47,031 nt of DNA. Source: Clostridia bacterium (lineage in GTDB: Bacteria > Bacillota > Clostridia > Christensenellales > Borkfalkiaceae). A program made the translations under genes and the position numbers. The DNA lies in the NCBI GenBank assembly GCA_017886895.1, contig JAGHJD010000003.1:1-47031 (forward strand), in the 5' to 3' direction. The number at the start of each line of letters is the position of its first letter. Position 1 is the stretch's first letter. The notes beneath the pieces were generated by a model that was not told the origin of the DNA, searched no databases, and saw only the letters and a list, made by a program, of their open reading frames with translations. Below, piece after piece: positions 27,764 through 36,519 of the stretch.

Positions 27764-28783
27764 ATGGAAAGTAAAGACCGGATCGCAACCTACTATGCCA
27801 ATGCACGGGAATTTGTCAAGCAGGACAGACCGCGGGAGGCGAGGGCTTACGTGCTCGCCATTCTGAACAACGCGCTCGAAAGCTATAAAAGAGCAACTTC
27901 GATCCTGTTGCAGGCAAAGACGGCTGCATTTATGGATCGGTGGATCGCCGTTTCCCGCGACCTCTATGAAAAAGGGGTGACCGATTACGTTCTGCAATGT
28001 TTCGGACTGCCGACGAGTGCGGAGCGAGACCTGCCGAAAGTGCGGCGCGGTCCCGCCAAACCGCGTGCGGCGGAGCCCGATGCCCCGCAGCCCGTTGACC
28101 CGGAACAGGAAGGCGGAGTAATCGATATCAGCGGGTTAATCGCTGAATCGGCAAAGATGCAGGGTTGGTGTGCGGAAATTTTTGAAAAGAGCAGGGCGGC
28201 GGTCGTTGAAATAACTGTTTCCGGTCCCGACGGATCGGCAAGCGGAACAGGTTTTGTGATCTCGAAAAACGGTTACATTCTCACGAACGATCATGTCGTC
28301 TATTGTGAGACCGCGGAGGGATATTATCCAAAAGCAAAAATTTCCTTTTCCGGGGACAAGAAGAGCTACGATCTGCAGATCTTGTTTTCCGATAAAAAGG
28401 CGGACGTCGCTCTGTGCAAGTTCGATCCCGAAAAAGTTGGCAGTTTTTCCGTGATCAAACGGGTGAGGGAGTATTCGCAGGTCTTGCAGGGGGCTGATTG
28501 CCTCATTATCGGCAACGCCTTTGGCATGGGGCTTGCGCCGTTTACAGGCGTTGTCCGCTTTACGAAGAACGATAACGGTGACCTCGTGTACACTGCGCCC
28601 TCCAACCCCGGCGATTCGGGCGGACCCGTTTTGAACCGAAACGGCGAGTGCATCGGGATCAATAAATCCAAGACGCTGACCGTGAACAATCAGTCGGCAG
28701 ACGGATACGCGAATGCGACCCCGATGGATACGATCGACGCGCTGCTGAAAAAGTGGTGCGAGAGTAACCAAATTCAGTTGTGA
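27764..28783 (+). CDS. Trypsin-like serine protease with N-terminal MIT-like domain
   Basis: Length is 339 aa from ATG 27764, which has SD aaaggag; the frame also opens at GTG 27740, but that lies before the SD. Residues ~1-82 are a MIT-like helical domain (RIATYYANAREFVKQ, ARAYVLAILNNALESYKRAT, a third helix around DLYEKGV). A Pro/Ala linker follows, then a chymotrypsin-fold domain with an intact triad: His177 in TNDHVV, Asp214 in KKADVALCKF, Ser285 in NPGDSGGPV. There is no signal peptide, TM helix or PDZ domain, so it is cytosolic and unlike HtrA/DegP. It is probably recruited to the filament or its targets by the MIT-like domain; the substrate is unknown. Confidence 0.88.
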   Translation: MESKDRIATYYANAREFVKQDRPREARAYVLAILNNALESYKRATSILLQAKTAAFMDRWIAVSRDLYEKGVTDYVLQCFGLPTSAERDLPKVRRGPAKPRAAEPDAPQPVDPEQEGGVIDISGLIAESAKMQGWCAEIFEKSRAAVVEITVSGPDGSASGTGFVISKNGYILTNDHVVYCETAEGYYPKAKISFSGDKKSYDLQILFSDKKADVALCKFDPEKVGSFSVIKRVREYSQVLQGADCLIIGNAFGMGLAPFTGVVRFTKNDNGDLVYTAPSNPGDSGGPVLNRNGECIGINKSKTLTVNNQSADGYANATPMDTIDALLKKWCESNQIQL

Positions 28784-28792
28784 GGTATTTTT

Positions 28793-30349
28793 ATGACTTT
28801 TGCGGATAAGTTCAGGGAACGCTACAGGACCGCGTTGCACGCGGCAAGGGCAAACGACCAAGATGCGACGCTTACAGGGCTTGCGGAGCTGTACCGGCTC
28901 TTTGCGGAACAGTATTCGCTGCAAAACGGCGACAGCATCGTGACCAAGGCACAGCTTTCGTACTGGCAGGATGTCTTCGGCGGCTACATTGATCTGATCC
29001 GCAAAAACGGTTTGCAGGACAGGCGTGTGCGGAAATTTTTCGGGCTGATCGAGGACGATTCGGCGCCCTCCTTTTCGGATATTTTGCGCGGCGATGCCCT
29101 GCCTGCGGCGGAGGCGGGGTCGGGCAGCGCGCTTGGAGCGGGCGACGGCCTCGGCGGCTTTTCTGATGTTCAGTCCCCGACGGAGCCGCCCTTTGGCGCA
29201 AAGCGCGCTGTGGGCGATGATGCAGGCGACCCTTCGGGGGGAGATACGGAGGAGATCATCCCTGTTGTTCCGCCCGCAACAGAGGGACTTGTACCGGATC
29301 TCCCGCCTGAGACGGGGATACAGAGCCCTGTTGCGCCCGTCGGGTCTGTCGGCGGCACAGGCGGCGGCGAGGACAAGCCCATCTTCGATCCGGATACGTT
29401 GGACGGTTTCATCGGGCAGCAGCATATCGTGAAAGTTCTGAAAAAGGAGATCGCGATCGCGAACGCGGAGGGCAGAAGATACCTCGATAACATTCTGCTT
29501 TTCGGAAATCCGGGGCTGGGCAAGTCGACGCTCATGCGGCTTGTGGCAAAGGCGCTCGGCGTTCGGTTTGAGTGGATGGATTGCTCGCAGTACCGCAACA
29601 GCAAGCAGTCGCTGAAGGCACTGCAGAACTTTCTTTTGAAAGTGGCGAGGGAGAATGAACCTGTCGTGATCGCCTTCGATGAGATCCACATGCTCACGGA
29701 AGATCTGCAATCCAGTCTGCTGACCTTGCTCAACAGCCGCGTCTATGTCTCGCCGCCCGACATCAACGGAGTAGTCAAGCGGATCCCGATCGAGCAGTTC
29801 ACGTTCATTGGTGCGACGACCGACGACGACAAAGTGATCGGGACGCTCAAGGACAGGTGCCTGCGCCTGACGTTCCAGATGAAGGATTACACGCAGGAGG
29901 AGTTGAAACGTATCTATCGGAATAAAGTTGCGTCCAAGGGGCTTACGATCACCGACGATGCGATCGAAACGTGCATTCCGCGCAGCCGCGGCTCGATCCG
30001 CTATGTGAACGCTTTCGTCGAGGGGTTGGATAAAGCGCTGTACGACGATGAGGGGCACCGTGTGTCTACGAATATCGATCTGGACGTCGCGAAACGGTAT
30101 TTTGCAGAGAAGGGCATCGATGAGATCGGGCTGAGCGAGAAAGATCTCGAGATCCTGCGTGAGATCCCCGCCGAGGAGAACGGTGCGATCAGCGCGGAGT
30201 CTCTTGCCGCGCGCGTCGGGCTGGACCCTAAAAAATACCTCTCCGAGTACGAGCCGTATTTGGATAAGATCAAGTTTCTCACCAAGAGCAACCGCGGCAG
30301 ATCTCTTACAGAAGCCGCCATCAATTACCTGAAGAGCAAGGAGGAATAA
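28793..30349 (+). CDS. RuvB-like AAA ATPase with N-terminal MIT-like domain
   Basis: Length is 518 aa. The N-terminal ~85 residues are a helical MIT-like domain (FADKFRERYRTALHAARAND, AELYRLFAEQYSL, WQDVFGGYIDLIRKNGL). A long Gly/Pro/Ala/Glu linker spans ~90-195. A RuvB-type motor follows: FIGQQHIVKVL, Walker A GNPGLGKST (238-246), Walker B AFDEIH, sensor FIGATT and arginine finger LKDRC. The C terminus has the RuvB winged-helix pattern (EILREIPAEENG...; YEPYLDKIKFLTKSNRGR). It is not the housekeeping Holliday-junction helicase: there is no ruvA neighbour and it has an extra domain. It starts 10 nt after the protease gene with gaggt. Function unknown; the MIT-like domain suggests recruitment to the ESCRT-III-like polymer. 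Confidence 0.88.
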   Translation: MTFADKFRERYRTALHAARANDQDATLTGLAELYRLFAEQYSLQNGDSIVTKAQLSYWQDVFGGYIDLIRKNGLQDRRVRKFFGLIEDDSAPSFSDILRGDALPAAEAGSGSALGAGDGLGGFSDVQSPTEPPFGAKRAVGDDAGDPSGGDTEEIIPVVPPATEGLVPDLPPETGIQSPVAPVGSVGGTGGGEDKPIFDPDTLDGFIGQQHIVKVLKKEIAIANAEGRRYLDNILLFGNPGLGKSTLMRLVAKALGVRFEWMDCSQYRNSKQSLKALQNFLLKVARENEPVVIAFDEIHMLTEDLQSSLLTLLNSRVYVSPPDINGVVKRIPIEQFTFIGATTDDDKVIGTLKDRCLRLTFQMKDYTQEELKRIYRNKVASKGLTITDDAIETCIPRSRGSIRYVNAFVEGLDKALYDDEGHRVSTNIDLDVAKRYFAEKGIDEIGLSEKDLEILREIPAEENGAISAESLAARVGLDPKKYLSEYEPYLDKIKFLTKSNRGRSLTEAAINYLKSKEE

Positions 30350-30378
30350 GGAGGAATGAGGAATAAGGAGGAATGAGG
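30345..30378 (+). repeat. Tandem 17-bp duplication carrying Shine-Dalgarno sequences
   Basis: aataaggaggaatgagg occurs twice back to back (30345-30361, 30362-30378), spanning the stop of the RuvB-like gene and the SD of the next. Each copy carries an aaggagg core; the copy nearest ATG 30381 supplies the ribosome site. Confidence 0.85.
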
Positions 30379-30380
30379 AG

Positions 30381-31574
30381 ATGACTTTAGGCGAAGCGAT
30401 TGAGTTTTTGCAAGGAGTACAGGAGAAAGTAAGCACAAATACCGATCTAAACAGTGCAATTGAGTCTTTAAAGAATGCGGCTGACATTGTCGAAGATGAG
30501 TACTCTCTAAGAGAGCAGATTGCTACTGCAAAAGAGCTTGATAAATGTATTCAGACAGGCAAGGACCGTGCATATAATTCTACCGCATCTGAAAAAGGGA
30601 AGAAGTTTAATAGATGGGCACAGACGTTGTATGGGTGTGTTATAAACTTTCATAATGCGCTGAGAGAAGCAGCAACAAGGGATATTTCTGGAAATTGCAA
30701 TAACAAAGAGAGTTGTAGTATACTAGATCAAAGAAAAGATGTAAAACAAATATGGGAAGGGGATGGGGAAACTTTTACACACTGGACGGAGGTTGTTGTC
30801 GCTCTTTTTGTGATGGTGCTCCTCATTTTTCTTGTGTTTTCACCATCAATATTCAAGACAGATAGCGGCGATGTAAATTATGATAAATTTTCATTTTATG
30901 TACAGATAGGAGAGGCGGTTATTATTCTTGCTATAGAGATTGTATTTTTATATGTTAATCATTTTCGAAAAAAGAATTCTGCGCGCATGAGGTTGGTTCC
31001 AGCAGTAGCAATGCCTGATGAATCAGTGGATTTGTCACAAGTAGAGAGCGTCTGTTTGTTCTGTGGAGAGAAAAATAGTGTGAACGCAGAGGATAAAAAG
31101 TCCCATAAGTGCACGCGCTGCGGTAATCCCATTTATGTAACGGCTGACGACCAAGAAAAGGATGTTCAAGAGTGGAGAGAAACTCATACGGCAACTTTAG
31201 AGCGACTATCCTCATCAAAATATGAGGCACCATATAATATTTACTTACCGAGTGACACAAGTAACGGGATATTGTTTATTCCGAAAGTGGCGAATAAATC
31301 TAAGAAAATAGAAAAAATAGGATGGATTAGGTTTTATGAAAACAGCAAGTTGACTCAGAAGAATGTCAGCAATGATCAGTCTAATCAAGATGTTAACAAC
31401 ATGCTCTCGAAATTAAAATATATTTATGTGCCTGAAGACATTGAGTTAACTGATGAATTTTATAATATTTTCAAAGATAAAGGGTGGGGATGTGAAATTG
31501 TAAAATTTAAGTCCGATGAAAATGGAAAAATAAAATTGCAAGAAAGTCAAGAGGTTGGCAATGATAAAAAATAA
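30381..31574 (+). CDS. Two-TM protein with cytoplasmic zinc ribbon (locus 2)
   Basis: Length is 397 aa, notably AT-rich. An N-terminal ~130-residue helical domain (AIEFLQGVQEKVST; LNSAIESLKNAADIV) precedes two TM helices (VVVALFVMVLLIFLVFSPSI and QIGEAVIILAIEIVFLYV). A zinc ribbon follows (CLFC and CTRC, about residues 229-252), then a ~145-residue C-terminal domain with no motif I recognise. The two TMs form a hairpin that leaves both large domains on the same, probably cytoplasmic, side. Its end overlaps the next start by 14 nt. It may tether the machinery to the membrane (inference). Confidence 0.8.
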   Translation: MTLGEAIEFLQGVQEKVSTNTDLNSAIESLKNAADIVEDEYSLREQIATAKELDKCIQTGKDRAYNSTASEKGKKFNRWAQTLYGCVINFHNALREAATRDISGNCNNKESCSILDQRKDVKQIWEGDGETFTHWTEVVVALFVMVLLIFLVFSPSIFKTDSGDVNYDKFSFYVQIGEAVIILAIEIVFLYVNHFRKKNSARMRLVPAVAMPDESVDLSQVESVCLFCGEKNSVNAEDKKSHKCTRCGNPIYVTADDQEKDVQEWRETHTATLERLSSSKYEAPYNIYLPSDTSNGILFIPKVANKSKKIEKIGWIRFYENSKLTQKNVSNDQSNQDVNNMLSKLKYIYVPEDIELTDEFYNIFKDKGWGCEIVKFKSDENGKIKLQESQEVGNDKK

Positions 31575-33600
31575 AAAACTGCTGCTTTTTCTGTTCCTCA
31601 TTCTCTTGTTCACTGCTATGGCAGCGCTTTTGGGGATGTCGGGGTTTTTTGCATATGCCGCCGAGGGCGAGGATACCGCAAGGTCCTTCGTTGAGGTGAG
31701 CGGCGAAGGGATCACGGAGGAAAATACCTATTATCTGGAGTGGTCCTCTTTGGAGGTGACGTATGACGGGGAGCCGCATGCGCCCTCTGCCGTGCTGAAA
31801 TGTCAGGAAGATGCGGCGTTTGAACTGCAAGCCGCTATATCCGTTTCAAAAGAAGGCGAACCCGTGACTGCTGTAGCTGCCGACGACTATGTAGCAGTTG
31901 CAAGTTGTGAAGGCGTAACTTTCACAAGCGGGAACGAAAACACTTTCACGATTTCGCCCCGTCAGGTGGTTGTGCAGTGGAATATTGCGGAGACCTATAT
32001 CTATGACGGGTCAATGCAGGGTCCCACGGCAAGTTATATAAATGTACGGGATGAGACTGTCACCCTCAATAGTACAGGGGCGGCATCGAATGCGGGGGTG
32101 CATACCGCGAGCGTAGCTGCAGATGCCGCGGGCAGCAATTATATTTTAACAATTCTGACATGCGAGTACACGATCTTGCCGCTGCAGGTCACGGTGCAGT
32201 GGAACACGGCAGCGCAGTATACCTTTAACGGATCATCGCAAGGTCCTGTTGCAAGATATTCTAATATTTACGGCGAAAACATTGTCCTCAATGCGGACGG
32301 ATATGCAGCGGACGCAGGAGAGCATATTGCGAGTGTCGCCTCAAATGCTGCGGGCAGCAATTATCTGCTGACGAATCTGACGTGCGAATATACGCTCGCG
32401 CCTTTACAGACGGCCGTGCAGTGGAGCGTAGCAGAGAGTTACACTTTTAACGGTTCGCCGCAAGGCCCTGCAGCGAGCTATCAGAATATAGATCATGATG
32501 CGGTCCTTCTCCCTGTAAGCGGGCGGGGAACGGATGCGGGGACATATACCGTAAGCGTTGCCGCGGACGCCGCGGGCGGCAACTATGAGCTGACAAATCT
32601 GACGCAGGAATATTCGATCGGCAAACTGAGCGCAGCGGTGCAGTGGGTGACGTTTGATTTTGTGGAAAACGGCGAGGTGCAGGCACCGCGGGCGTTTGTC
32701 GCGGGGCTGGGCGGAGAAATCATCGAACTGCCTGTCGTTGCCTCGGGGAGAAGTGCGGGCGACTATACGGCGCGGGTCGATGCGGATGCTGCGGATACAA
32801 ATTTTGTTTTGAGCGGGGAGCTTTCTGCCGCCTATACGATAGCTCCAAAGGCGGCTTTCGGCACGGCGGGGACCATATTTTGCATTATCCTTGGCGTTTG
32901 TTTTGCCGTGGCGATTGTTTGGATCGTTTTGTTGCTGTTGAAAAACAAGACTGCGAATCCTGTGGCTCGGGCTCGTCGCGAGTCCGAGCAGGGTGCTCGG
33001 TTCAAAAAACAGATGCAGGAGAAAGATGCTGTTCATCGTCAATTGCAAGAGCGCGTGAAAAAGATAGAGGCAGCTTATAGCCAAGAGCAAACAAAAGCGC
33101 AAAAAACAGAGGTCGCTTACCGTCAATTGCAAGAGCTTATGAAAAAGGCGAAGGCGGAGAATCGTCAATTGCAAGAGCACGCGGCAAAGGCGGAGGCGGA
33201 TTACGGAAAATTGCAAGAAAATTTGCAGGAGACAGGGGCTGCCTGTCTGCATTTTGAAAAACGCAGCGAGCAACTGACCGCCGAAAAGGGACAGCTTGAA
33301 GGACTTGTTACGGAATTAACCGCCGAAAAGGAACAGTTTGAAGAACGTATTGCCAAATCCGATGCCGAAAAAGAAAAGCTTGTTGAGGAGAGGGACGATC
33401 TGCAGAAGGCGTTGCGCCTTGTATCCGGAAGCGGCTATCCGCTTGAAGTTTACTTGCCGGAGATCAAAGCAGCCCTTGAAGAGGCGGAGACCATAAAATA
33501 TGACGGCAGTTCGCCGGAATTCAGTTTTCAATTGCAGAGGCAGCAGTTCAGCAAGCTTGCAAGAATTTTAAGCAGATATAAAAACCAAAGAGGAGAATAA
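31561..33600 (+). CDS. Surface-repeat protein with one TM and long cytoplasmic coiled coil
   Basis: About 679 aa from ATG 31561 (MIKNKKLLLFLFLILLFTAM); an in-frame TTG at 31555 is possible. It begins with a signal peptide, cleaved probably after FFAYA. Four or more tandem ~80-residue β-rich repeats follow, with the recurring pattern VQW...YTFNGSxQGPxA...N...AGxHTASVAADAAGSNY...L, resembling MBG/YDG-type extracellular bacterial repeats. A TM helix is at about 440-462 (FCIILGVCFAVAIVWIVLLL). About 170 residues of Glu/Lys/Gln heptad coiled coil (RQLQE recurs several times) and a short C-terminal domain follow. It could sense or bind something outside and transmit it to cytoplasmic coiled-coil partners (inference). 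Confidence 0.82.
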   Translation: MIKNKKLLLFLFLILLFTAMAALLGMSGFFAYAAEGEDTARSFVEVSGEGITEENTYYLEWSSLEVTYDGEPHAPSAVLKCQEDAAFELQAAISVSKEGEPVTAVAADDYVAVASCEGVTFTSGNENTFTISPRQVVVQWNIAETYIYDGSMQGPTASYINVRDETVTLNSTGAASNAGVHTASVAADAAGSNYILTILTCEYTILPLQVTVQWNTAAQYTFNGSSQGPVARYSNIYGENIVLNADGYAADAGEHIASVASNAAGSNYLLTNLTCEYTLAPLQTAVQWSVAESYTFNGSPQGPAASYQNIDHDAVLLPVSGRGTDAGTYTVSVAADAAGGNYELTNLTQEYSIGKLSAAVQWVTFDFVENGEVQAPRAFVAGLGGEIIELPVVASGRSAGDYTARVDADAADTNFVLSGELSAAYTIAPKAAFGTAGTIFCIILGVCFAVAIVWIVLLLLKNKTANPVARARRESEQGARFKKQMQEKDAVHRQLQERVKKIEAAYSQEQTKAQKTEVAYRQLQELMKKAKAENRQLQEHAAKAEADYGKLQENLQETGAACLHFEKRSEQLTAEKGQLEGLVTELTAEKEQFEERIAKSDAEKEKLVEERDDLQKALRLVSGSGYPLEVYLPEIKAALEEAETIKYDGSSPEFSFQLQRQQFSKLARILSRYKNQRGE

Positions 33601-33604
33601 AGGC

Positions 33605-35488
33605 ATGGAAGAGAGTAAAGGCATAGATGAAGGATGGTATCTCGGGATAGATTTCGGGACAAGCAATACATATCTCGTCGGCTATTATTCTTGGGGTAGT
33701 GGGAAGGGGAAACTCTATCCGACGGAACTTATGCATTCGAATATCGCCGATGTAGATAGGGGAATTCCGACGGTCATTACGCGGTTAAATAAGGTGAAAC
33801 TCCTCGGAAGAAATGAGGTGATATATTATATCGGGAAAGAAGCGATAGAGAAAGCGACGAAGAATAAATTAAATAAGTGTGTGGATCTGAAACAAAAGGC
33901 GAGAAAACTAGATCCGTGCAGCGATACGTTGAACGAGTCGATCGTTTTTAAGAAAGGTGAGAAAGGTGTCTCGCGGGATGAGGTTTTGCAAGCGTTTTTT
34001 TCAGTTTTGATCCAAAAAGCGAACGAAGAAATAAGTAAGAAAAATGAACCTGGTTATGATCCGTTACCGCTACCGCAAATTACGGAGACAACAATAAAGA
34101 GTATCGTGATTGGATGTCCGAATTCAGAAGGGAAGGCAATCGAATTAAATGATAGTGGTTCTGGGGGAAAAGTGACGGTCGACTATGGTTCTGTTCTTCA
34201 AAATGCGCTTGCGGCGTGTATTACAGAGGAGGCAAATAAAGAAGCCCTGAAGAGGAAAATTAAGGTTGTTCCGGAAGCTGTGCTTGCGGGCATTGCTTAT
34301 TTATATAACAGCAAGAAGGATGATGTGGTTTTGGTGGTGGATTCCGGCGGCGGGACTACCGATTTTGCACTGCTTTATTGGAAAGGGGATGAGATTCAAA
34401 ATGATTTTATTGGTGAGGGTTGTGATTTTGCGGGAAATGAAATTGATAGGACAATATATAAAAAATTATTTTTAGAAGAGGGAACTTCCAATGACAAGGG
34501 CGAAGACAGTGAAATGATGGATAAGGTGCGTGAGGCAAAAGAACATATCTTTCGGGATGATAAGGGCGACCCCAGAGAGGGTGAAGAGTTGGGGAAAGCC
34601 AGTCATTTATTTGAAATTAATAATGCTAAACGCGTTCTTCATTACAACAAAGATGAGAAGAGACTATATGAACAATCAAATGATCAAGAAGAGATTGTAA
34701 GAATTGGCGAGGAAGAGGTTTATAAAAAAATTTGTGAGAAGTTATCTGAAGATCTAAAACTGATAAAGGCTACGATCAATACTATATTTTTTGTGGGCGG
34801 AACGTCATATATTTTGCCGCTGCGTTTGGAAATTTCCTCCTTGGTGCAGAGTCAGCAGGGAGAAGAAAAAGATAAGTCCTCAAAGAAGTTCTCAAATAAG
34901 GTAAGTGTGAGAACGCCTTTTGGTACGTATACACCGATTTCCATTTCCTCTTTTGTGCAAAATACGAAAAGAGAAGAAACGGGGAATAGGATATTTTTTG
35001 ACCGGGAGCATAAAATTACTTGTTTTAATGCTGTGGCAATCGGTGCGTGTATTCGGGCACTCGGAACAAAGATAGTTTCCTGCCCTAAAATTGAGCTTGC
35101 GTGTGAAACAGATGAAGAGCCGGCATGGGTGACGATCTACGATCCGCAACAGGAGAGCGTGCGTACAGCACTCGTGGATACGGTAGATGTCTGTGCAGCG
35201 TTTGCAAATAAAAATGATATATCCTTATATTATCGTTCGGATATACCAATGAAATTTCGTATTCGCATCAATGGGAAACTTATGGAGGATGTTATCCGGG
35301 TCAATAAAAAGGTGATGAAAGACATATTGTCTGATAGCGGAAAAGACCTTGTTATAAATTTTTCGTTGACGGGAAGTGGTACATTAGTTTGTACAACAGG
35401 TATGGGGACGATAGAGAAAGAGCGAAAAGGGTATTATGTAAAAGATAAGATAAAGACGTTTGGTTCTCCGTTAGAAGTTAAGTTGTAG
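33605..35488 (+). CDS. Hsp70-like (DnaK-family) ATPase, divergent
   Basis: Length is 627 aa, cytoplasmic, AT-rich. The actin/Hsp70 ATPase fold is clear: phosphate-1 YLGIDFGTSNTYLVGYY at residue ~13, phosphate-2 VVLVVDSGGGTTDFALLYW at ~240, the GEGCDFAGNEIDRTIYKKLF segment, and the adenosine motif INTIFFVGGTSYILPLRLEI. The C-terminal ~220 residues are β-rich and do not show a canonical DnaK substrate-binding domain or EEVD-like tail. No DnaJ or GrpE gene is nearby. It is 5 nt downstream of the surface/coiled-coil gene. It is likely an operon-specific chaperone or a filament-type ASKHA protein. Confidence 0.87.
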   Translation: MEESKGIDEGWYLGIDFGTSNTYLVGYYSWGSGKGKLYPTELMHSNIADVDRGIPTVITRLNKVKLLGRNEVIYYIGKEAIEKATKNKLNKCVDLKQKARKLDPCSDTLNESIVFKKGEKGVSRDEVLQAFFSVLIQKANEEISKKNEPGYDPLPLPQITETTIKSIVIGCPNSEGKAIELNDSGSGGKVTVDYGSVLQNALAACITEEANKEALKRKIKVVPEAVLAGIAYLYNSKKDDVVLVVDSGGGTTDFALLYWKGDEIQNDFIGEGCDFAGNEIDRTIYKKLFLEEGTSNDKGEDSEMMDKVREAKEHIFRDDKGDPREGEELGKASHLFEINNAKRVLHYNKDEKRLYEQSNDQEEIVRIGEEEVYKKICEKLSEDLKLIKATINTIFFVGGTSYILPLRLEISSLVQSQQGEEKDKSSKKFSNKVSVRTPFGTYTPISISSFVQNTKREETGNRIFFDREHKITCFNAVAIGACIRALGTKIVSCPKIELACETDEEPAWVTIYDPQQESVRTALVDTVDVCAAFANKNDISLYYRSDIPMKFRIRINGKLMEDVIRVNKKVMKDILSDSGKDLVINFSLTGSGTLVCTTGMGTIEKERKGYYVKDKIKTFGSPLEVKL

Positions 35489-35540
35489 ACTAATTGTGTT
35501 GTGAGTAACCAGCACTTAAAGAAATCCGGGAGAAAGTAAA

Positions 35541-36482
35541 ATGAAAGCAATAAGGTTACCCAAGAATCCAAAGGTATATATAAAAGAGATAGATACTCTA
35601 CAAAAGGAAAATAAAACCTTAGAAAACGAAAGTGCAACGTTAACAGAAGATAATGAACGGCTAAAGGGACTAGAAAAGACGATTGAGACATTAAAGAGCG
35701 AAAATCGGATGCTAAAAAGTGGAAATATACTACAAAGAGAAAAAATATTACAGGAAGTAGCCGCTACAGACCCTGTGCAAAACGAGAGAAATGCAAAGCT
35801 AAAAGAGGAAAACGTCGGTCTAAAAAAAGAAAATACAGAGCTGAAAGCGGAAAATAACAGTCTAAAAAAAGCAAATGAAGAGCAGAAAAAAGGAATGGCG
35901 GAAAAAGCTGATAGAGCAGATCTCGTTGCTTTAAGGCTCAGACTTGAAAACCTGCAAAGATTTGCCGAAAGCGGTGAGTTTGAAACCAAAACAAGTTATA
36001 TTACTAAATATCATAACTTTAGTACCTGTTTGTTTCTCTGTGCTATATTGCTCTTCAATATTTTTGCGATTTGGTTTATCGCCTGCAAACCTGCTGTCTC
36101 CGGGGCAACGGGGATAAGAGAACTGCCGTGGATGTTTTTGCTGTTTCTATGCGCGACCCTTGCTGTAAATATAGTGTGGGCGATCATTGTGTCATATCGG
36201 GCTGTTCGTGCCGGAAAACAGCGGGCATGGGTCGGTATCAGCGCGGCAATTGTCTTACTTGTGCTCAACATGGTTGCAGTTTGGCTGTTTGCGTTCCACC
36301 CTGTAGAATTAACGGCGGCAGTATATGCTTTGCTGGTCTTTCTGATGGTGGCAAACATAGCGGAGGGCGCAGCGGCGATCTTTTACAGTTATGGCAATGA
36401 GAACGGATATGTCCCGAGCATATTTACTTTTATTGCGTTGCTTCCTGTCCTGATTATTTTTATCGGCTGGATCAGGGCGTGA
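35541..36482 (+). CDS. Coiled coil plus five-TM membrane protein, copy A
   Basis: Length is 313 aa. The first ~145 residues are a long heptad coiled coil rich in Glu, Lys, Asn and Leu (DTLQKENKTLENESATL; LKEENVGLKKENTELK). Five TM helices follow, from LFLCAILLFNIFAIWFIA to FIALLPVLIIFIGWI. The TM part is paralogous to the next gene (compare CAILLFNIFAIWFI with CAIFLFNILALFFI, and LPWMFLLFL with LSWTFLLPL). The coiled coil may pair with that of the upstream surface protein. No enzymatic motif. SD gggagaaag. Confidence 0.8.
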   Translation: MKAIRLPKNPKVYIKEIDTLQKENKTLENESATLTEDNERLKGLEKTIETLKSENRMLKSGNILQREKILQEVAATDPVQNERNAKLKEENVGLKKENTELKAENNSLKKANEEQKKGMAEKADRADLVALRLRLENLQRFAESGEFETKTSYITKYHNFSTCLFLCAILLFNIFAIWFIACKPAVSGATGIRELPWMFLLFLCATLAVNIVWAIIVSYRAVRAGKQRAWVGISAAIVLLVLNMVAVWLFAFHPVELTAAVYALLVFLMVANIAEGAAAIFYSYGNENGYVPSIFTFIALLPVLIIFIGWIRA

Positions 36483-36519
36483 TAAAATTTTTGTGTAAGG
36501 GAAACACGAGAGGTGAGGT

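Noticed and set aside
27764-28783. Calling this HtrA/DegP
   Set aside because: No signal peptide or TM, no PDZ domain; only the protease fold is shared.
28793-30349. Calling this housekeeping ruvB
   Set aside because: Extra MIT-like domain and long linker, no ruvA/ruvC neighbours, and it sits within a specialised operon.
28136-30487. 783-aa minus-strand open frame
   Set aside because: Antisense to the protease and RuvB-like genes, which have clear motifs and SDs.
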